Part shown: positions 43,804-52,580 of the stretch, one piece after another
Layout: the number at the start of each line of letters is the position of its first letter
Numbering within the stretch: position 1 is the first letter of the stretch
NCBI GenBank assembly: GCA_013373445.1
Contig: JABXHV010000040.1
Span: 1 to 61,772 of the forward strand
Reading direction: 5' to 3'
DNA: 61,772 nt
Origin: Paracoccaceae bacterium
GTDB lineage: Bacteria; Pseudomonadota; Alphaproteobacteria; Rhizobiales; Stappiaceae
The notes under the pieces: model-generated
Told to the model about the DNA's origin: nothing
Databases searched by the model: none
The model's input: the letters and a program-made list of their open reading frames with translations, nothing else
Position numbers and translations under genes: made by a program

Positions 43804-44190
43804 ATGAAAGATGAAATGAAAAATCAGATACAGAACCTGATTATCAAGCATTGCTCCACGATAGCGCGCGAAGCCGAAGCCATAAGGCTTTGCCTCGATT
43901 GCTTTGATCAGGATGTGACATCAGCCACCGACATGTTGGAAAATGCGATCCAGCACGCACACAAGATCAAGGGCAGCAGCGGATCTCTCGGCTTTCCGGA
44001 CATCAGTGCAGCAGCGGCCTGTCTGGAGCGGCAGTTCCGAATTGTTCATCTGTCAGAAGAAGAGATGGGCCTTTCCGAGCGAATTCAGATCCAGGCTTAC
44101 TACGCGATCCTCGAGCAGCTGGTCTCGAATGCGACACCTGAAGCCTCGACACTATACGACTATAAACTGCCGGCGAACGCCCCCCGCTGA
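43804..44190 (+). CDS. HPt domain phosphotransfer protein
   Basis: A 128-residue, all-helical histidine phosphotransfer protein. The HAHKIKGSSGSLGF motif places the phospho-His near residue 53, on the second helix, as in ArcB- and ShpA-type HPt domains. It completes a kinase/receiver/HPt set transcribed together. HPt proteins carry phosphate between receivers, which makes it the natural link from the hybrid kinase to REC-TackOD1. It converges with the following GntR gene. Confidence 0.88.
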   Translation: MKDEMKNQIQNLIIKHCSTIAREAEAIRLCLDCFDQDVTSATDMLENAIQHAHKIKGSSGSLGFPDISAAAACLERQFRIVHLSEEEMGLSERIQIQAYYAILEQLVSNATPEASTLYDYKLPANAPR

Positions 44191-44240
44191 TCTTATCCGG
44201 GGACTGGCGACTAAGTTGGCACCTTGAAAGCAGAGCCTAC

Positions 44241-44900
44241 CTAGGTGCGCTTTTCGAAAAGCTTGACGACATATTGCTTGGCCACACCGATGTGGTGCTG
44301 AAGCGCCGCGCGAAGCAGTGGCGCGTCCCGCTTCTCGACGGCTTCCACAATCGGCTCATGCGTTTCGGCAATACGCTCAGGGTCATCGTAGAGCTTGCCG
44401 ATCAAGGTAATCCCCGCACGCATGTCGAGTGAGATCTCATCATAAACCTTGAGCAGTCGCTTGTTGCCTGAAAACGAGCAGAGCATGCGGTGAAACTCAT
44501 AGTCCTCAATGATCTGGTCGTTGATCGATTCATGTGTTGCAAGCGCGTGCAATTTGGCGAGCTGGGCCTTGAGCTGCGAGATTTCCTCATCGGTGATCCG
44601 CTCGACGGCCAGTTCTGCGGCGTGCAGTTCCAGCGCCATGCGCAATTCGAACATGTCGTCCAGGTCGCATTCGCTCAAGGTGCGGACGAAAAACCCGCGG
44701 CGCGGACTGGAGACGACAAGCCCCTGACTTTCAAGAAGACGGGCGGCTTCGCGGACTGGTGCACGGCTCGTTCCGAATTCCTTGGCAAGCCTCAATTCAG
44801 TGATCCGATCACCCGGCTTCAATTGCCCTTTCGCAATTGCATCGCCAATCTGCTGTGCGATTTCCTGGACGAGATTTGTCGTCTGTAACGTTAGAAACAT
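44241..44900 (-). CDS. GntR family transcriptional regulator (FadR/FCD type)
   Basis: A 219-residue regulator: GntR winged helix (GDRITELRLAKEFGTSRAP, then VREAARLLESQGLVVSS) and an FCD domain with metal-ligand candidates (DYEFHRMLCSFSGNKRL, HEPIVEAVEK, ALQHHI). The frame is open to a TTG at 44963, but the ATG at 44900 puts the protein start at the usual distance before the helix-turn-helix. It is divergent from the class II aldolase / ABC transporter operon. Two TTGTCGACAA sites lie in the shared region, so it probably represses both directions until bound by a pathway acid. Confidence 0.9.
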   Translation of the reverse strand: MFLTLQTTNLVQEIAQQIGDAIAKGQLKPGDRITELRLAKEFGTSRAPVREAARLLESQGLVVSSPRRGFFVRTLSECDLDDMFELRMALELHAAELAVERITDEEISQLKAQLAKLHALATHESINDQIIEDYEFHRMLCSFSGNKRLLKVYDEISLDMRAGITLIGKLYDDPERIAETHEPIVEAVEKRDAPLLRAALQHHIGVAKQYVVKLFEKRT

Positions 44901-44973
44901 TCCGCTAATTGCACCTTTGACCCGATCGCATTGGACACAGCTGTTGCTCGCAATATCACTCAAGAAGTGACTA

Positions 44974-44983
44974 TTGTCGACAA
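44974..44983. promoter_or_regulatory. Putative GntR operator, site 1
   Basis: A perfect 10-bp palindrome TTGTCGACAA lies 74 bases upstream of the GntR start. It fits the FadR-subfamily pattern TNGT-N(0-3)-ACNA. Probable autoregulatory site; inferred. Confidence 0.6.
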
Positions 44984-45192
44984 CAGTTGTTCTCGGTTCC
45001 CGTTATCCAGCGGGCGCGGTACACACACGTCGGACCTGGTTGAATGAATAATACGCAAAGTCATTTGTGGCGGAATATCAGGTAAAACCTAGCATTCTCA
45101 TCCAGCAACAACCCCGCTCTTTCCCAGTCTGCGTAAAGCAAGAGCACCCGAGCTCAAGTGTTGAACATATTGCAAGCTCTCCGCCAGCTTAC

Positions 45193-45214
45193 TGTCAATT
45201 GTCGACAATTGACA
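45193..45214. promoter_or_regulatory. Putative GntR operator, site 2 (22-bp perfect palindrome)
   Basis: Each half reads TGTCAATTGTC towards the centre at 45203/45204, giving 11 + 11 perfectly matched bases around TTGTCGACAA. It lies about 97 bases before the aldolase start codon, a typical place for a repressor or activator of the catabolic operon. Confidence 0.7.
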
Positions 45215-45310
45215 ACACTCGTTGCCTATGTTTGCCTGTCAGAACTCTAACACTGATCCATTCACCAGTTGGTTGGTGAGTGGAAAGTGACCACGCATTT
45301 TGAAGGTTCG

Positions 45311-46087
45311 ATGATGTCGACACTCTCCGCCGTTTCTGCGGCCTCCGCACAACCCAAAGAACGTATCGACCTGGCAGCTGCCTATCGCCTGATCGCCCAT
45401 TTCAAGATGGATGACAGCATCTTCACGCATATTTCAGCCAAGGCACCGGACTCCGAAGGCGAACATAGCTTCCTGATCAATCCGTATGGCCTGCGCTTTG
45501 ACGAAGTTACCGCAAGCAGCCTGGCAACCGTCGATGTTGATGGCAATATCCTTCGTGACACCTATGGCGCCGGCATCAACAAGGCAGGCTTCACGATTCA
45601 CAGCGCAGTCCATGCAGCTCGCCCCGAGATTACCTGCGTGTTGCACACACATACTGTCGCCGGTGTTGCGATCTCTTCCATGGAAGAAGGTATACTGCCG
45701 CTTAACCAGTGGTCCCTGCAATTCCACGACCGTATCGCGTTTCACGACTATGAAGGTATTGCCCTTGACCTGGGCGAGCGCGAGCGACTGGTCAATGATC
45801 TTGGTGACAAGAAAGTCATGATCTTGCGCAATCACGGCTTTTTGACCTGCGGTCGGACCGTTGGCGAAGCCTTCTCCTTGATGTTCAATCTTGAGCGCGC
45901 CAGCCGTGCGCAGCTTGCCATCATGTCTTCCGGTGGAACGCCAAAGAAAATCGACGCGGCCTTGGCAGAAAAGACGGCCAAACAATATGAAGGTTGGGAC
46001 GCCCAGCACGCCGGCAACAAGCCTGATCCCGAGTGGGATGCCTTCGTTCGCCTCGCGATGAAACACTACCCGGATCTGGAAGAATAA
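45311..46087 (+). CDS. Class II aldolase/adducin family protein
   Basis: A 258-residue zinc-dependent class II aldolase/adducin-head protein, related to L-fuculose-phosphate aldolase. Zinc ligands are in HSAVHAARPEITCVLHTHT (His pair) and LRNHGFLTCG. Members cleave or decarboxylate sugar phosphates and hydroxy acids; the substrate here is not evident. The ATG at 45311 (GAAGG upstream) is chosen over 45269. It is the first gene of the ten-gene operon controlled by the divergent GntR protein. Confidence 0.88.
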   Translation: MMSTLSAVSAASAQPKERIDLAAAYRLIAHFKMDDSIFTHISAKAPDSEGEHSFLINPYGLRFDEVTASSLATVDVDGNILRDTYGAGINKAGFTIHSAVHAARPEITCVLHTHTVAGVAISSMEEGILPLNQWSLQFHDRIAFHDYEGIALDLGERERLVNDLGDKKVMILRNHGFLTCGRTVGEAFSLMFNLERASRAQLAIMSSGGTPKKIDAALAEKTAKQYEGWDAQHAGNKPDPEWDAFVRLAMKHYPDLEE

Positions 46088-46171
46088 ATTCCAGACCTGG
46101 CCAGAAAAACAAACTTCCAGAGCGCCAAAAGAGACAAAGATCCGTGGCGCAATCACCAAAGGGGAATAACC

Positions 46172-47722
46172 TTGATTAAGAAACTGAGCCTTTTGGCGTC
46201 TTCAATGCTTCTTGCTGCGAATGTCGCCTACGCTGATCCCGTTACCGGTGGCCGCGCAAACGCTGTAATCCAGCCTGAGCCGCCAAGCCTCATGCTTGGC
46301 CTTGTTCAAAACGGCCCGACCCAGATGGTCGCCGGCAACATTTATGAGAGCCTTCTGCGCTACGACGAGAACCTGGAACCAATGCCACAGCTGGCGAAGT
46401 CCTGGGAGATTGCTTCAGACGGCCTGACATACACATTCCACCTCTACGACAACGTCAAATGGCATGACGGTGAACCTTTTTCCGCAGATGACGTGGTCTT
46501 TTCTGCAGATGTCTTCCTGCGCGAGACCCATGCACGTCTGCGTAACTCCCTGAAATATGTTGAATCCATCACTGCTCCAGACGCAACGACTGTTGTCTTC
46601 AAGCTCAAGGAACCTTTCGGACCGTTCATCGGTATTTTCGAAGGTGGCACAATGCCAATCGTTCCGAAGCACATCTATGAAGGCACGGACTACAAGAGCA
46701 ACCCGGCCAACAACACACCGATCGGCACTGGTCCGTTCAAGTTCGTCGAGTGGGTCAAGGGTTCCCATATCCTGCTGCAGAAGAACGAAGACTATTATAT
46801 CGACGGCCTGCCATATCTCGACGAAATCTACTGGCACGTCATCCCGGATGCCGCTTCACGCGCAGTTGCCTATGAAACCGGCGTCGTCGACATTCTGCCA
46901 GGCGGTTCTGTCGAGAACTTCGACGTTGGTCGCTTGACCGACCTTCCAAACACATGCGTGACCGACAAGGGTTGGGAATTCATCGGCCCGCTTTCCTGGA
47001 TGTGGCTGAACAACAACGAAGGCCCAACTGCTGACAAACGTTTCCGCAAGGCGGTCATGTACGCAATGGACCGCGAGTTTGCCAAGGACGCTCTCTGGAA
47101 CGGCTTGGGCAAGGTCGCTCAAAGCCCGGTCTCGTCTTCAACACGCTTCTTTACCGATGACGTCACCCAGTACGACTACAATCCTGAAAAGGCCAAGGAA
47201 CTCCTGGCCGAAATGGGTTATGACGGAACACCTGTACGTCTGCTTCCATTGCCTTATGGCGAAACCTGGCAGCGCTGGGCCGAAGCCATTAAGCAGAACC
47301 TGGAAGAAGTCGGTATTGAAGTCGAAATGGTTGCCACAGACGTTGCTGGCTGGAACCAGAAGATCAGTGAATGGGACTATGACATGGCCTTCACTTATCT
47401 CTACCAGTATGGCGATCCGGCGCTTGGCGTAGGTCGAACCTACATCTCTTCCAACATCGCCAAGGGTTCCCCGTGGAACAACGTTGAAGGCTACAAGAAC
47501 CCCAAGATCGACGAACTGTTTGCAATGGGCGCAACAGCCGTTGGCAAGGACGCGCGCCAGGAAATCTACACCGAAGCACAGCAGATCCTGACTGACGATG
47601 TGCCGGTTGCCTGGCTCCTGGAACTTGGTTTCCCGACGATCTACCGTTGTAACGTGAAAGACCTCGTGACGACCGCAATCGGTCTGAATGATGGCTTCCG
47701 CGACGCTTACATCGAAAAGTAA
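46172..47722 (+). CDS. ABC transporter substrate-binding protein (SBP_bac_5, peptide/opine type)
   Basis: A 516-residue periplasmic binding protein with a cleavable signal (KKLSLLASSMLLAANVAYA). YESLLRYDENLEPMPQLAKS, WHDGEPFSADDVVFS and NNTPIGTGPFKFVEW are typical of DppA/OppA-type proteins that bind peptides, opines or other amide compounds. The start codon is TTG at 46172, supported by AGGGGA seven bases upstream and by the signal peptide. It is followed by two permeases and a fused double ATPase. Confidence 0.93.
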   Translation: MIKKLSLLASSMLLAANVAYADPVTGGRANAVIQPEPPSLMLGLVQNGPTQMVAGNIYESLLRYDENLEPMPQLAKSWEIASDGLTYTFHLYDNVKWHDGEPFSADDVVFSADVFLRETHARLRNSLKYVESITAPDATTVVFKLKEPFGPFIGIFEGGTMPIVPKHIYEGTDYKSNPANNTPIGTGPFKFVEWVKGSHILLQKNEDYYIDGLPYLDEIYWHVIPDAASRAVAYETGVVDILPGGSVENFDVGRLTDLPNTCVTDKGWEFIGPLSWMWLNNNEGPTADKRFRKAVMYAMDREFAKDALWNGLGKVAQSPVSSSTRFFTDDVTQYDYNPEKAKELLAEMGYDGTPVRLLPLPYGETWQRWAEAIKQNLEEVGIEVEMVATDVAGWNQKISEWDYDMAFTYLYQYGDPALGVGRTYISSNIAKGSPWNNVEGYKNPKIDELFAMGATAVGKDARQEIYTEAQQILTDDVPVAWLLELGFPTIYRCNVKDLVTTAIGLNDGFRDAYIEK

Positions 47723-47812
47723 GCCCGCTGATGATTGGTCGCACGGATCCTCGTGACCCGTGCGACTTGCTCTCAGTTTGAACAACGATAACAAGACGGA
47801 TCCAGAGAACCG

Positions 47813-48781
47813 ATGTTGCGTTTTATCGCCATGCGTCTGTTCAAGGCCGCGATCATCCTGATCGCCATTGTGACCTTGAACTTCTTTCTCATTCACGCCG
47901 CCCCCGGCGATCCTGCTGCTGTTATGGCAGGGGAAGCGGGCGCAGCCGATGAAATCTTCCTGCAACAGCTCAGGGAACAGTTCGGTCTGGACAAGCCTTT
48001 GCTGACCCAGCTCGGACTTTATCTGTCTGGCATCCTCCAACTGGACCTCGGTTTTTCCTACCGTCAGCAAATGCCCGTTGCCGATCTCATCTGGGACCGA
48101 CTACCTGCAACTTTGCTGCTGACCTTTACGGCCTTTGTCATCTCGCTGGTGCTCGGCACCCTGGCAGGTGTCCTGGCCTCTGCCCGCGTCGGAAAATGGT
48201 CAGATACCATCATCTCCACGGTCGCACTTTTGTTCTATGCGACACCGCTTTACTGGATTGCGCTGATGGCGGTCCTGCTGTTCTCGGTGCAGTTAAACTG
48301 GCTACCCGGTTTTGGCTATGAGACCGTTGGCGGCAATTTTACCGGTTTCGCGCGCTTACTCGACATTGCGCAACATCTGGTTCTGCCCGCCCTTACCCTC
48401 GGTCTGTTTTTCATGGCTGTCTACATGCGTATGACCCGTGCTTCCATGCTGGAAGTATCAACCATGGACTTCGTGAAGACAGCCAAGGCAAAAGGCCTCA
48501 AGCCCGGCATCATTCAGCGCCGGCACATCTTCCGCAATGCCATGCTGCCTGTCGTCACCCTTGCTGGCCTTCAGGCAGGCCAACTTGTCGGTGGAGCCGT
48601 TCTCACAGAAACGGTTTTTGCCTGGCCTGGAATCGGGCGACTGATGTTCGACGCACTTGCCCAGCGAGACTACAACGTGCTGCTGGGTGTGTTCTTTGTT
48701 TCCGCAGCCATGGTGCTTGTCTTCAACCTGATCACCGACATTTTGTATCGCGTCGTTGATCCAAGAATCCGGGCATCGTGA
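47813..48781 (+). CDS. ABC transporter permease, DppB-like
   Basis: A 322-residue inner-membrane permease with six helices and the EAA motif (MDFVKTAKAKGLKPGIIQRRH, then FRNAMLPVVTLAG). The N-terminal LNFFLIHAAPGDPAA is characteristic of DppB/OppB. It overlaps the next permease by one base (TGATG), so the two are probably made in equal amount for a heterodimer. Confidence 0.94.
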   Translation: MLRFIAMRLFKAAIILIAIVTLNFFLIHAAPGDPAAVMAGEAGAADEIFLQQLREQFGLDKPLLTQLGLYLSGILQLDLGFSYRQQMPVADLIWDRLPATLLLTFTAFVISLVLGTLAGVLASARVGKWSDTIISTVALLFYATPLYWIALMAVLLFSVQLNWLPGFGYETVGGNFTGFARLLDIAQHLVLPALTLGLFFMAVYMRMTRASMLEVSTMDFVKTAKAKGLKPGIIQRRHIFRNAMLPVVTLAGLQAGQLVGGAVLTETVFAWPGIGRLMFDALAQRDYNVLLGVFFVSAAMVLVFNLITDILYRVVDPRIRAS

Positions 48782-49620
48782 TGAAAGACTTCTGGCAACG
48801 TTTCAAACGCAATCGCGGTGCTGTCATCGGCCTGATTATTCTGGCTCTCGTGATCCTGATCGCGGTCTTCGCACCCATTCTTTTCCCGCAATCTCCTTGG
48901 AAGATGGTGCAACGTCCCTTCCTGCCGCCATTCGAGCGTGATGCACTGCTCCTGGGAACAGATGCCCTTGGCAGGAATGTCATGGCGGGCCTTGCCTATG
49001 GCGCTCAGGTCTCCTTGATTATCGGTCTGATTTCCACTGTCGCGTCTCTCGCAATCGGTATCCCGCTTGGCGCGATTGCCGGTTACTTCGGCGGCTTTGT
49101 TGATGACGCGCTGATGCGTTTCACTGAGTTCTTTCAGACGGTTCCAAACTTTGCATTGGCCATCGTTCTTGTCGCGATTTTTGAGCCAAGCGTTGAATCG
49201 ATCATCGGCGCCATTGCCATTGTGAGTTGGCCGCCCGTCGCACGTCTTGTGCGTGGTGAGGTGCTGTCCCTGAGGTCGCGAGAATACGTCGAGGCCGCTA
49301 TCCTTTCAGGTCAACGCAACTCGACCATCATCCTGAAACAGATCCTGCCCAACACCCTGTCTCCAATCATTGTGCTTGCCTCCTTGATGGTAGCAACAGC
49401 GATCCTTTTGGAAAGCTCCCTATCCTTCCTGGGTCTTGGGGATCCAAACCTCATGTCCTGGGGTTACATGATCGGTGCTGCGCGGACTGTTATTCGTCAG
49501 GCCTGGTGGTTGTCCCTTTTCCCCGGCGTTGCAATCATCCTGACCGTGCTGTCGCTCAATCTGATCGGCGAAGGTCTGAACGATGCCCTCAATCCGCGCC
49601 TGTCGCGCAAGGGGAAATAA
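48781..49620 (+). CDS. ABC transporter permease, DppC-like
   Basis: A 279-residue permease of the DppC/OppC type: N-terminal WQRFKRNRGAVIGLIILAL, GTDALGRNVMAGLAYGAQVS, and EAA loop YVEAAILSGQRNSTIILKQI with LPNTLSPIIV. The ATG at 48781 overlaps the previous stop; a GTG one codon earlier is an alternative. It partners the DppB-like protein in the importer. Confidence 0.94.
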   Translation: MKDFWQRFKRNRGAVIGLIILALVILIAVFAPILFPQSPWKMVQRPFLPPFERDALLLGTDALGRNVMAGLAYGAQVSLIIGLISTVASLAIGIPLGAIAGYFGGFVDDALMRFTEFFQTVPNFALAIVLVAIFEPSVESIIGAIAIVSWPPVARLVRGEVLSLRSREYVEAAILSGQRNSTIILKQILPNTLSPIIVLASLMVATAILLESSLSFLGLGDPNLMSWGYMIGAARTVIRQAWWLSLFPGVAIILTVLSLNLIGEGLNDALNPRLSRKGK

Positions 49621-49623
49621 GTC

Positions 49624-51261
49624 ATGACATTTCAAGACAAAGCCTCCCCGATCTTGACCATTGAAAACCTTCAGGTCGCGCTGCCAGAAGGTGCTGATCG
49701 TCCCTTTGCCGTTGATGATGTGTCGCTCACATTGAGGGCCGGTGAAATCCTTTGCATCGTCGGCGAAAGCGGCTCCGGCAAATCCATGTCGGCCAATGCC
49801 ATGATGGGCCTGCTGCCAGATCTCGTGGTCCCCAGCGGCGGCAAGATCATGTTTGACGGTATGGACCTTCTGACACTGAGCAACGCAGAACGCATGGAGG
49901 TGCGTGGCAAACGCATTGCGATGATCTTCCAGGAACCTATGTCTGCGCTGAACCCGTTGATGCGGGTGGAAGATCAGATCGCAGAGGTGTTTGAAGCGCA
50001 TGGCCTGCTGACGCCAAAAGAACGCAAGGCGCGCGCGGTTGAACTGTTGACTGAAGTCGGCATCCCCGATCCGGCAAAGGCTGCCACCGCTTACCCGTTC
50101 CAATTGTCAGGAGGCCAACGTCAGCGTGTTGTCATCGCCATGGCGCTCGCACTGGAACCGGATGTGTTGATTGCCGATGAACCTACAACGGCGCTTGACG
50201 TTACCACGCAGGCTCAAATCCTGGAGCTGATTGCAGACCTGCAAAAAAGCCACGGTATGGCCGTCATGTTCATCACTCATGACTTTGGCGTTGTGGCCGA
50301 GATCGCTGACCGCGTTGCCGTGATGCAGTTCGGCAAGATCGTCGAACAAGGCACTGCAGACGACGTGCTGAAGAACCCGACCCATGATTATACTCGCAAG
50401 CTGCTTGCGGCGATCCCGAAGCTTGACCCGAATGCGGTTTTCGAGCCCATCAAGTCCAAGACAATTCTCGAAGTCATCGCCCTGACCAAGACCTATCGAT
50501 CGGGCGGTGGTCTTTTTGGTGGCCCGGAACGGGTTGTGCACGCAGTCCAGGATGTAAACTTCCGCCTTGGTGTCGGCGAAACACTTGGTGTCGTTGGCGA
50601 GAGTGGTTCAGGCAAATCCAGTGTCGGGCGTTGTCTGGTTCGCCTTCAGGACCCCGACAGCGGATCGGTCCTGTTTGCCGGTGACGATATGGCCAAGCTC
50701 AGTGGTGAAAATCTGCGGGCGGCGCGCAAGTCTGTGCAGATGATCTTTCAAGATCCATTCTCGTCTCTCAACCCTCGCACCAAGGTGGGCAAGATCATTT
50801 CCGAAGGTCCGATTGCCCACGGGGTCAAGCCTTCCGTTGCCTACGAAAAAGCGCGAGAGCTCTTGGAGCTTGTCGGTCTCGACAAGAGTGCATTTGATCG
50901 TTTTCCGCATGAGTTCTCCGGCGGACAACGTCAGCGGATCGGGATCGCCCGGGCCCTGGCACTCGAACCCAAAGTCATAATCGCGGATGAAGCGGTTTCA
51001 GCCCTTGATGTGTCGATCCAGGCTCAGGTGCTCGACCTTTTGGCCGAGCTCAAGGAACGCCTAAACCTGTCGCTGGTGTTCATTACCCATGACTTGCGCG
51101 TGGCCGCAAAAATCTGCGACCGTATTGCCGTGATGCAAAAAGGACGCGTTGTAGAACTCGGGCCGACCCAAGACGTCTTCAACGCACCAAAGAGTGATTA
51201 TACGCGCGCCTTGATCGAAGCGATTCCAGGCCGCGCACAAGAACTGGAAGCCGCATCATGA
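49624..51261 (+). CDS. Fused double-ATPase of dipeptide-type ABC importer (DppD-DppF fusion)
   Basis: A 545-residue protein with two ABC ATPase domains in one chain. Domain 1 (about 10-265) has Walker A GESGSGKSMSANAMMG, signature LSGGQRQRVVIAMAL and Walker B IADEPTTALD; domain 2 (about 285-540) has GESGSGKSSVGRC, FSGGQRQRIGIARAL and IADEAVSALD. Both sets are intact. Each domain ends in the oligopeptide-type C-terminal extension. It starts three bases after the DppC-like gene and overlaps the next gene by four bases. Confidence 0.95.
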   Translation: MTFQDKASPILTIENLQVALPEGADRPFAVDDVSLTLRAGEILCIVGESGSGKSMSANAMMGLLPDLVVPSGGKIMFDGMDLLTLSNAERMEVRGKRIAMIFQEPMSALNPLMRVEDQIAEVFEAHGLLTPKERKARAVELLTEVGIPDPAKAATAYPFQLSGGQRQRVVIAMALALEPDVLIADEPTTALDVTTQAQILELIADLQKSHGMAVMFITHDFGVVAEIADRVAVMQFGKIVEQGTADDVLKNPTHDYTRKLLAAIPKLDPNAVFEPIKSKTILEVIALTKTYRSGGGLFGGPERVVHAVQDVNFRLGVGETLGVVGESGSGKSSVGRCLVRLQDPDSGSVLFAGDDMAKLSGENLRAARKSVQMIFQDPFSSLNPRTKVGKIISEGPIAHGVKPSVAYEKARELLELVGLDKSAFDRFPHEFSGGQRQRIGIARALALEPKVIIADEAVSALDVSIQAQVLDLLAELKERLNLSLVFITHDLRVAAKICDRIAVMQKGRVVELGPTQDVFNAPKSDYTRALIEAIPGRAQELEAAS

Positions 51262-52574
51262 CGACGGACATCCCATCAGTCCTCACCCCCGAATTGACGG
51301 CAGAGATCCTGAAATCGGTCGCAGATGGTTTTGATGAACAAATAGAGTTCACCTCTGACCTCATCCGCTTTCCTTCCTTGCGCGGTCAGGAGCGACCTGC
51401 ACAGGAGTTTCTGGCCGCTGATCTTGAAAAGCGCGGCTACCCAGTCGAGAGCTTTGTTGTCGACGTTGAGAAAATTCATGACCATCCTGGGTTTTCGCCG
51501 GTTACGGTCGATTATTCAGATGCGCTCAACGTTATCGCGACGCACACACCACGTGAGGTCAAGGGCAAGTCTCTGATCCTTAATGGACACATGGACGTCG
51601 TGCCCGAGGGACCACATGACATGTGGGAAGTCTCCCCGCCCTATGAACCCAAAGTCGTTGACGACTGGCTCTACGGCCGTGGTGGCGGTGACATGAAGGC
51701 CGGCATCGGGGCAAACATCTATGCGCTTGAGGCCCTCAAGCGCCTTGGCTACCAACCGGCTGCCAAAGTCCATATTCAGTCTGTGGTCGAGGAAGAATGC
51801 ACAGGCAATGGCGCGCTCGCTTGCCTGATCGAAGGCTACACTGCGGATGCTGCGATCATTCCGGAACCGGAAGACGAACAGTTGGTGCGTGCCAATTGTG
51901 GTGTCCTCTGGTTTGAAGTGATGGTCGCAGGCCATCCCGTGCATGTACGCGAAGCAGGCACGGGGTCCAACGCCATCGAAGCAAGCTTCAGGGTTATCGA
52001 GAGCCTGAAGCGGATGACTGAGGAGTGGAACGCAGAGAAGACAAACCATCGTTACTTTGAAGATCTGGATCACCCGATCAACTTCAATGTCGGCCAGATT
52101 GAAGGTGGTGACTGGGCCTCCTCCGTGCCTGCCTGGTGCAAGATGCAATGCCGTATTGCAATCTATCCTGATGACGATCCCAAGGACCGGGCCAAACAAA
52201 TAGAAGACTATCTGGCGAAAGACCTGGTCGGCGACAGCTTCCTAGGCAACCGTCCACCGCAGATCACCTGGAACGGTTTTTTCGCGCGCGGCTACGTGCT
52301 GGAAGAAAACACAGATGCCGAAAAGGCATTGGCAGCAGCACACCGGTCGGCCACGAACAAGGAGCTCACAAGCTTCGTCACGCCAGGTTATCTTGATGCG
52401 CGCGTCTTTGTGATCTATGCGGACATGCCCTGTCTCGTCTATGGTCCGATCACCGACAGCATCCACGGGTTCGACGAGCGTGTCAGCCTGTCCTCCATTC
52501 AGCGGGTTACCGGTGCAATCGCCCTGTTCATCGCGAGCTGGTGCGGCCTGGAACCCATCACAAGTGAAACGTAA
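51258..52574 (+). CDS. ArgE/DapE family M20 deacylase
   Basis: A 438-residue zinc metallohydrolase of the ArgE/DapE/ACY1 family. Metal and catalytic residues lie in LNGHMDVVPEG, GRGGGDMKAGIG, VVEEECTGNGA, PEPEDEQLV and SIHGFDERV. It probably removes an acyl group, or splits an amide, from the compound imported by the ABC transporter. It overlaps the ATPase gene (ATGA). The length is typical of the longer ArgE/DapE deacylases. The acyl-amino compound is not predictable. Confidence 0.9.
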   Translation: MTTDIPSVLTPELTAEILKSVADGFDEQIEFTSDLIRFPSLRGQERPAQEFLAADLEKRGYPVESFVVDVEKIHDHPGFSPVTVDYSDALNVIATHTPREVKGKSLILNGHMDVVPEGPHDMWEVSPPYEPKVVDDWLYGRGGGDMKAGIGANIYALEALKRLGYQPAAKVHIQSVVEEECTGNGALACLIEGYTADAAIIPEPEDEQLVRANCGVLWFEVMVAGHPVHVREAGTGSNAIEASFRVIESLKRMTEEWNAEKTNHRYFEDLDHPINFNVGQIEGGDWASSVPAWCKMQCRIAIYPDDDPKDRAKQIEDYLAKDLVGDSFLGNRPPQITWNGFFARGYVLEENTDAEKALAAAHRSATNKELTSFVTPGYLDARVFVIYADMPCLVYGPITDSIHGFDERVSLSSIQRVTGAIALFIASWCGLEPITSET

Positions 52575-52580
52575 CGGATA

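Larger units (their letters stand above)
44901..45310. other. 410-base regulatory region between GntR gene and catabolic operon
   Basis: No gene is supported here. The region carries two copies of the palindrome TTGTCGACAA (44974-44983 and 45199-45208), the second at the centre of a 22-bp perfect palindrome. A GAAGG ribosome-binding site for the aldolase lies at about 45303. Promoter elements were not assigned. Confidence 0.5.

Noticed and set aside
45067-45279. 70-codon plus-strand frame in the GntR/aldolase gap
   Set aside because: It crosses the operator palindrome, has no ribosome-binding site and shows no family similarity.
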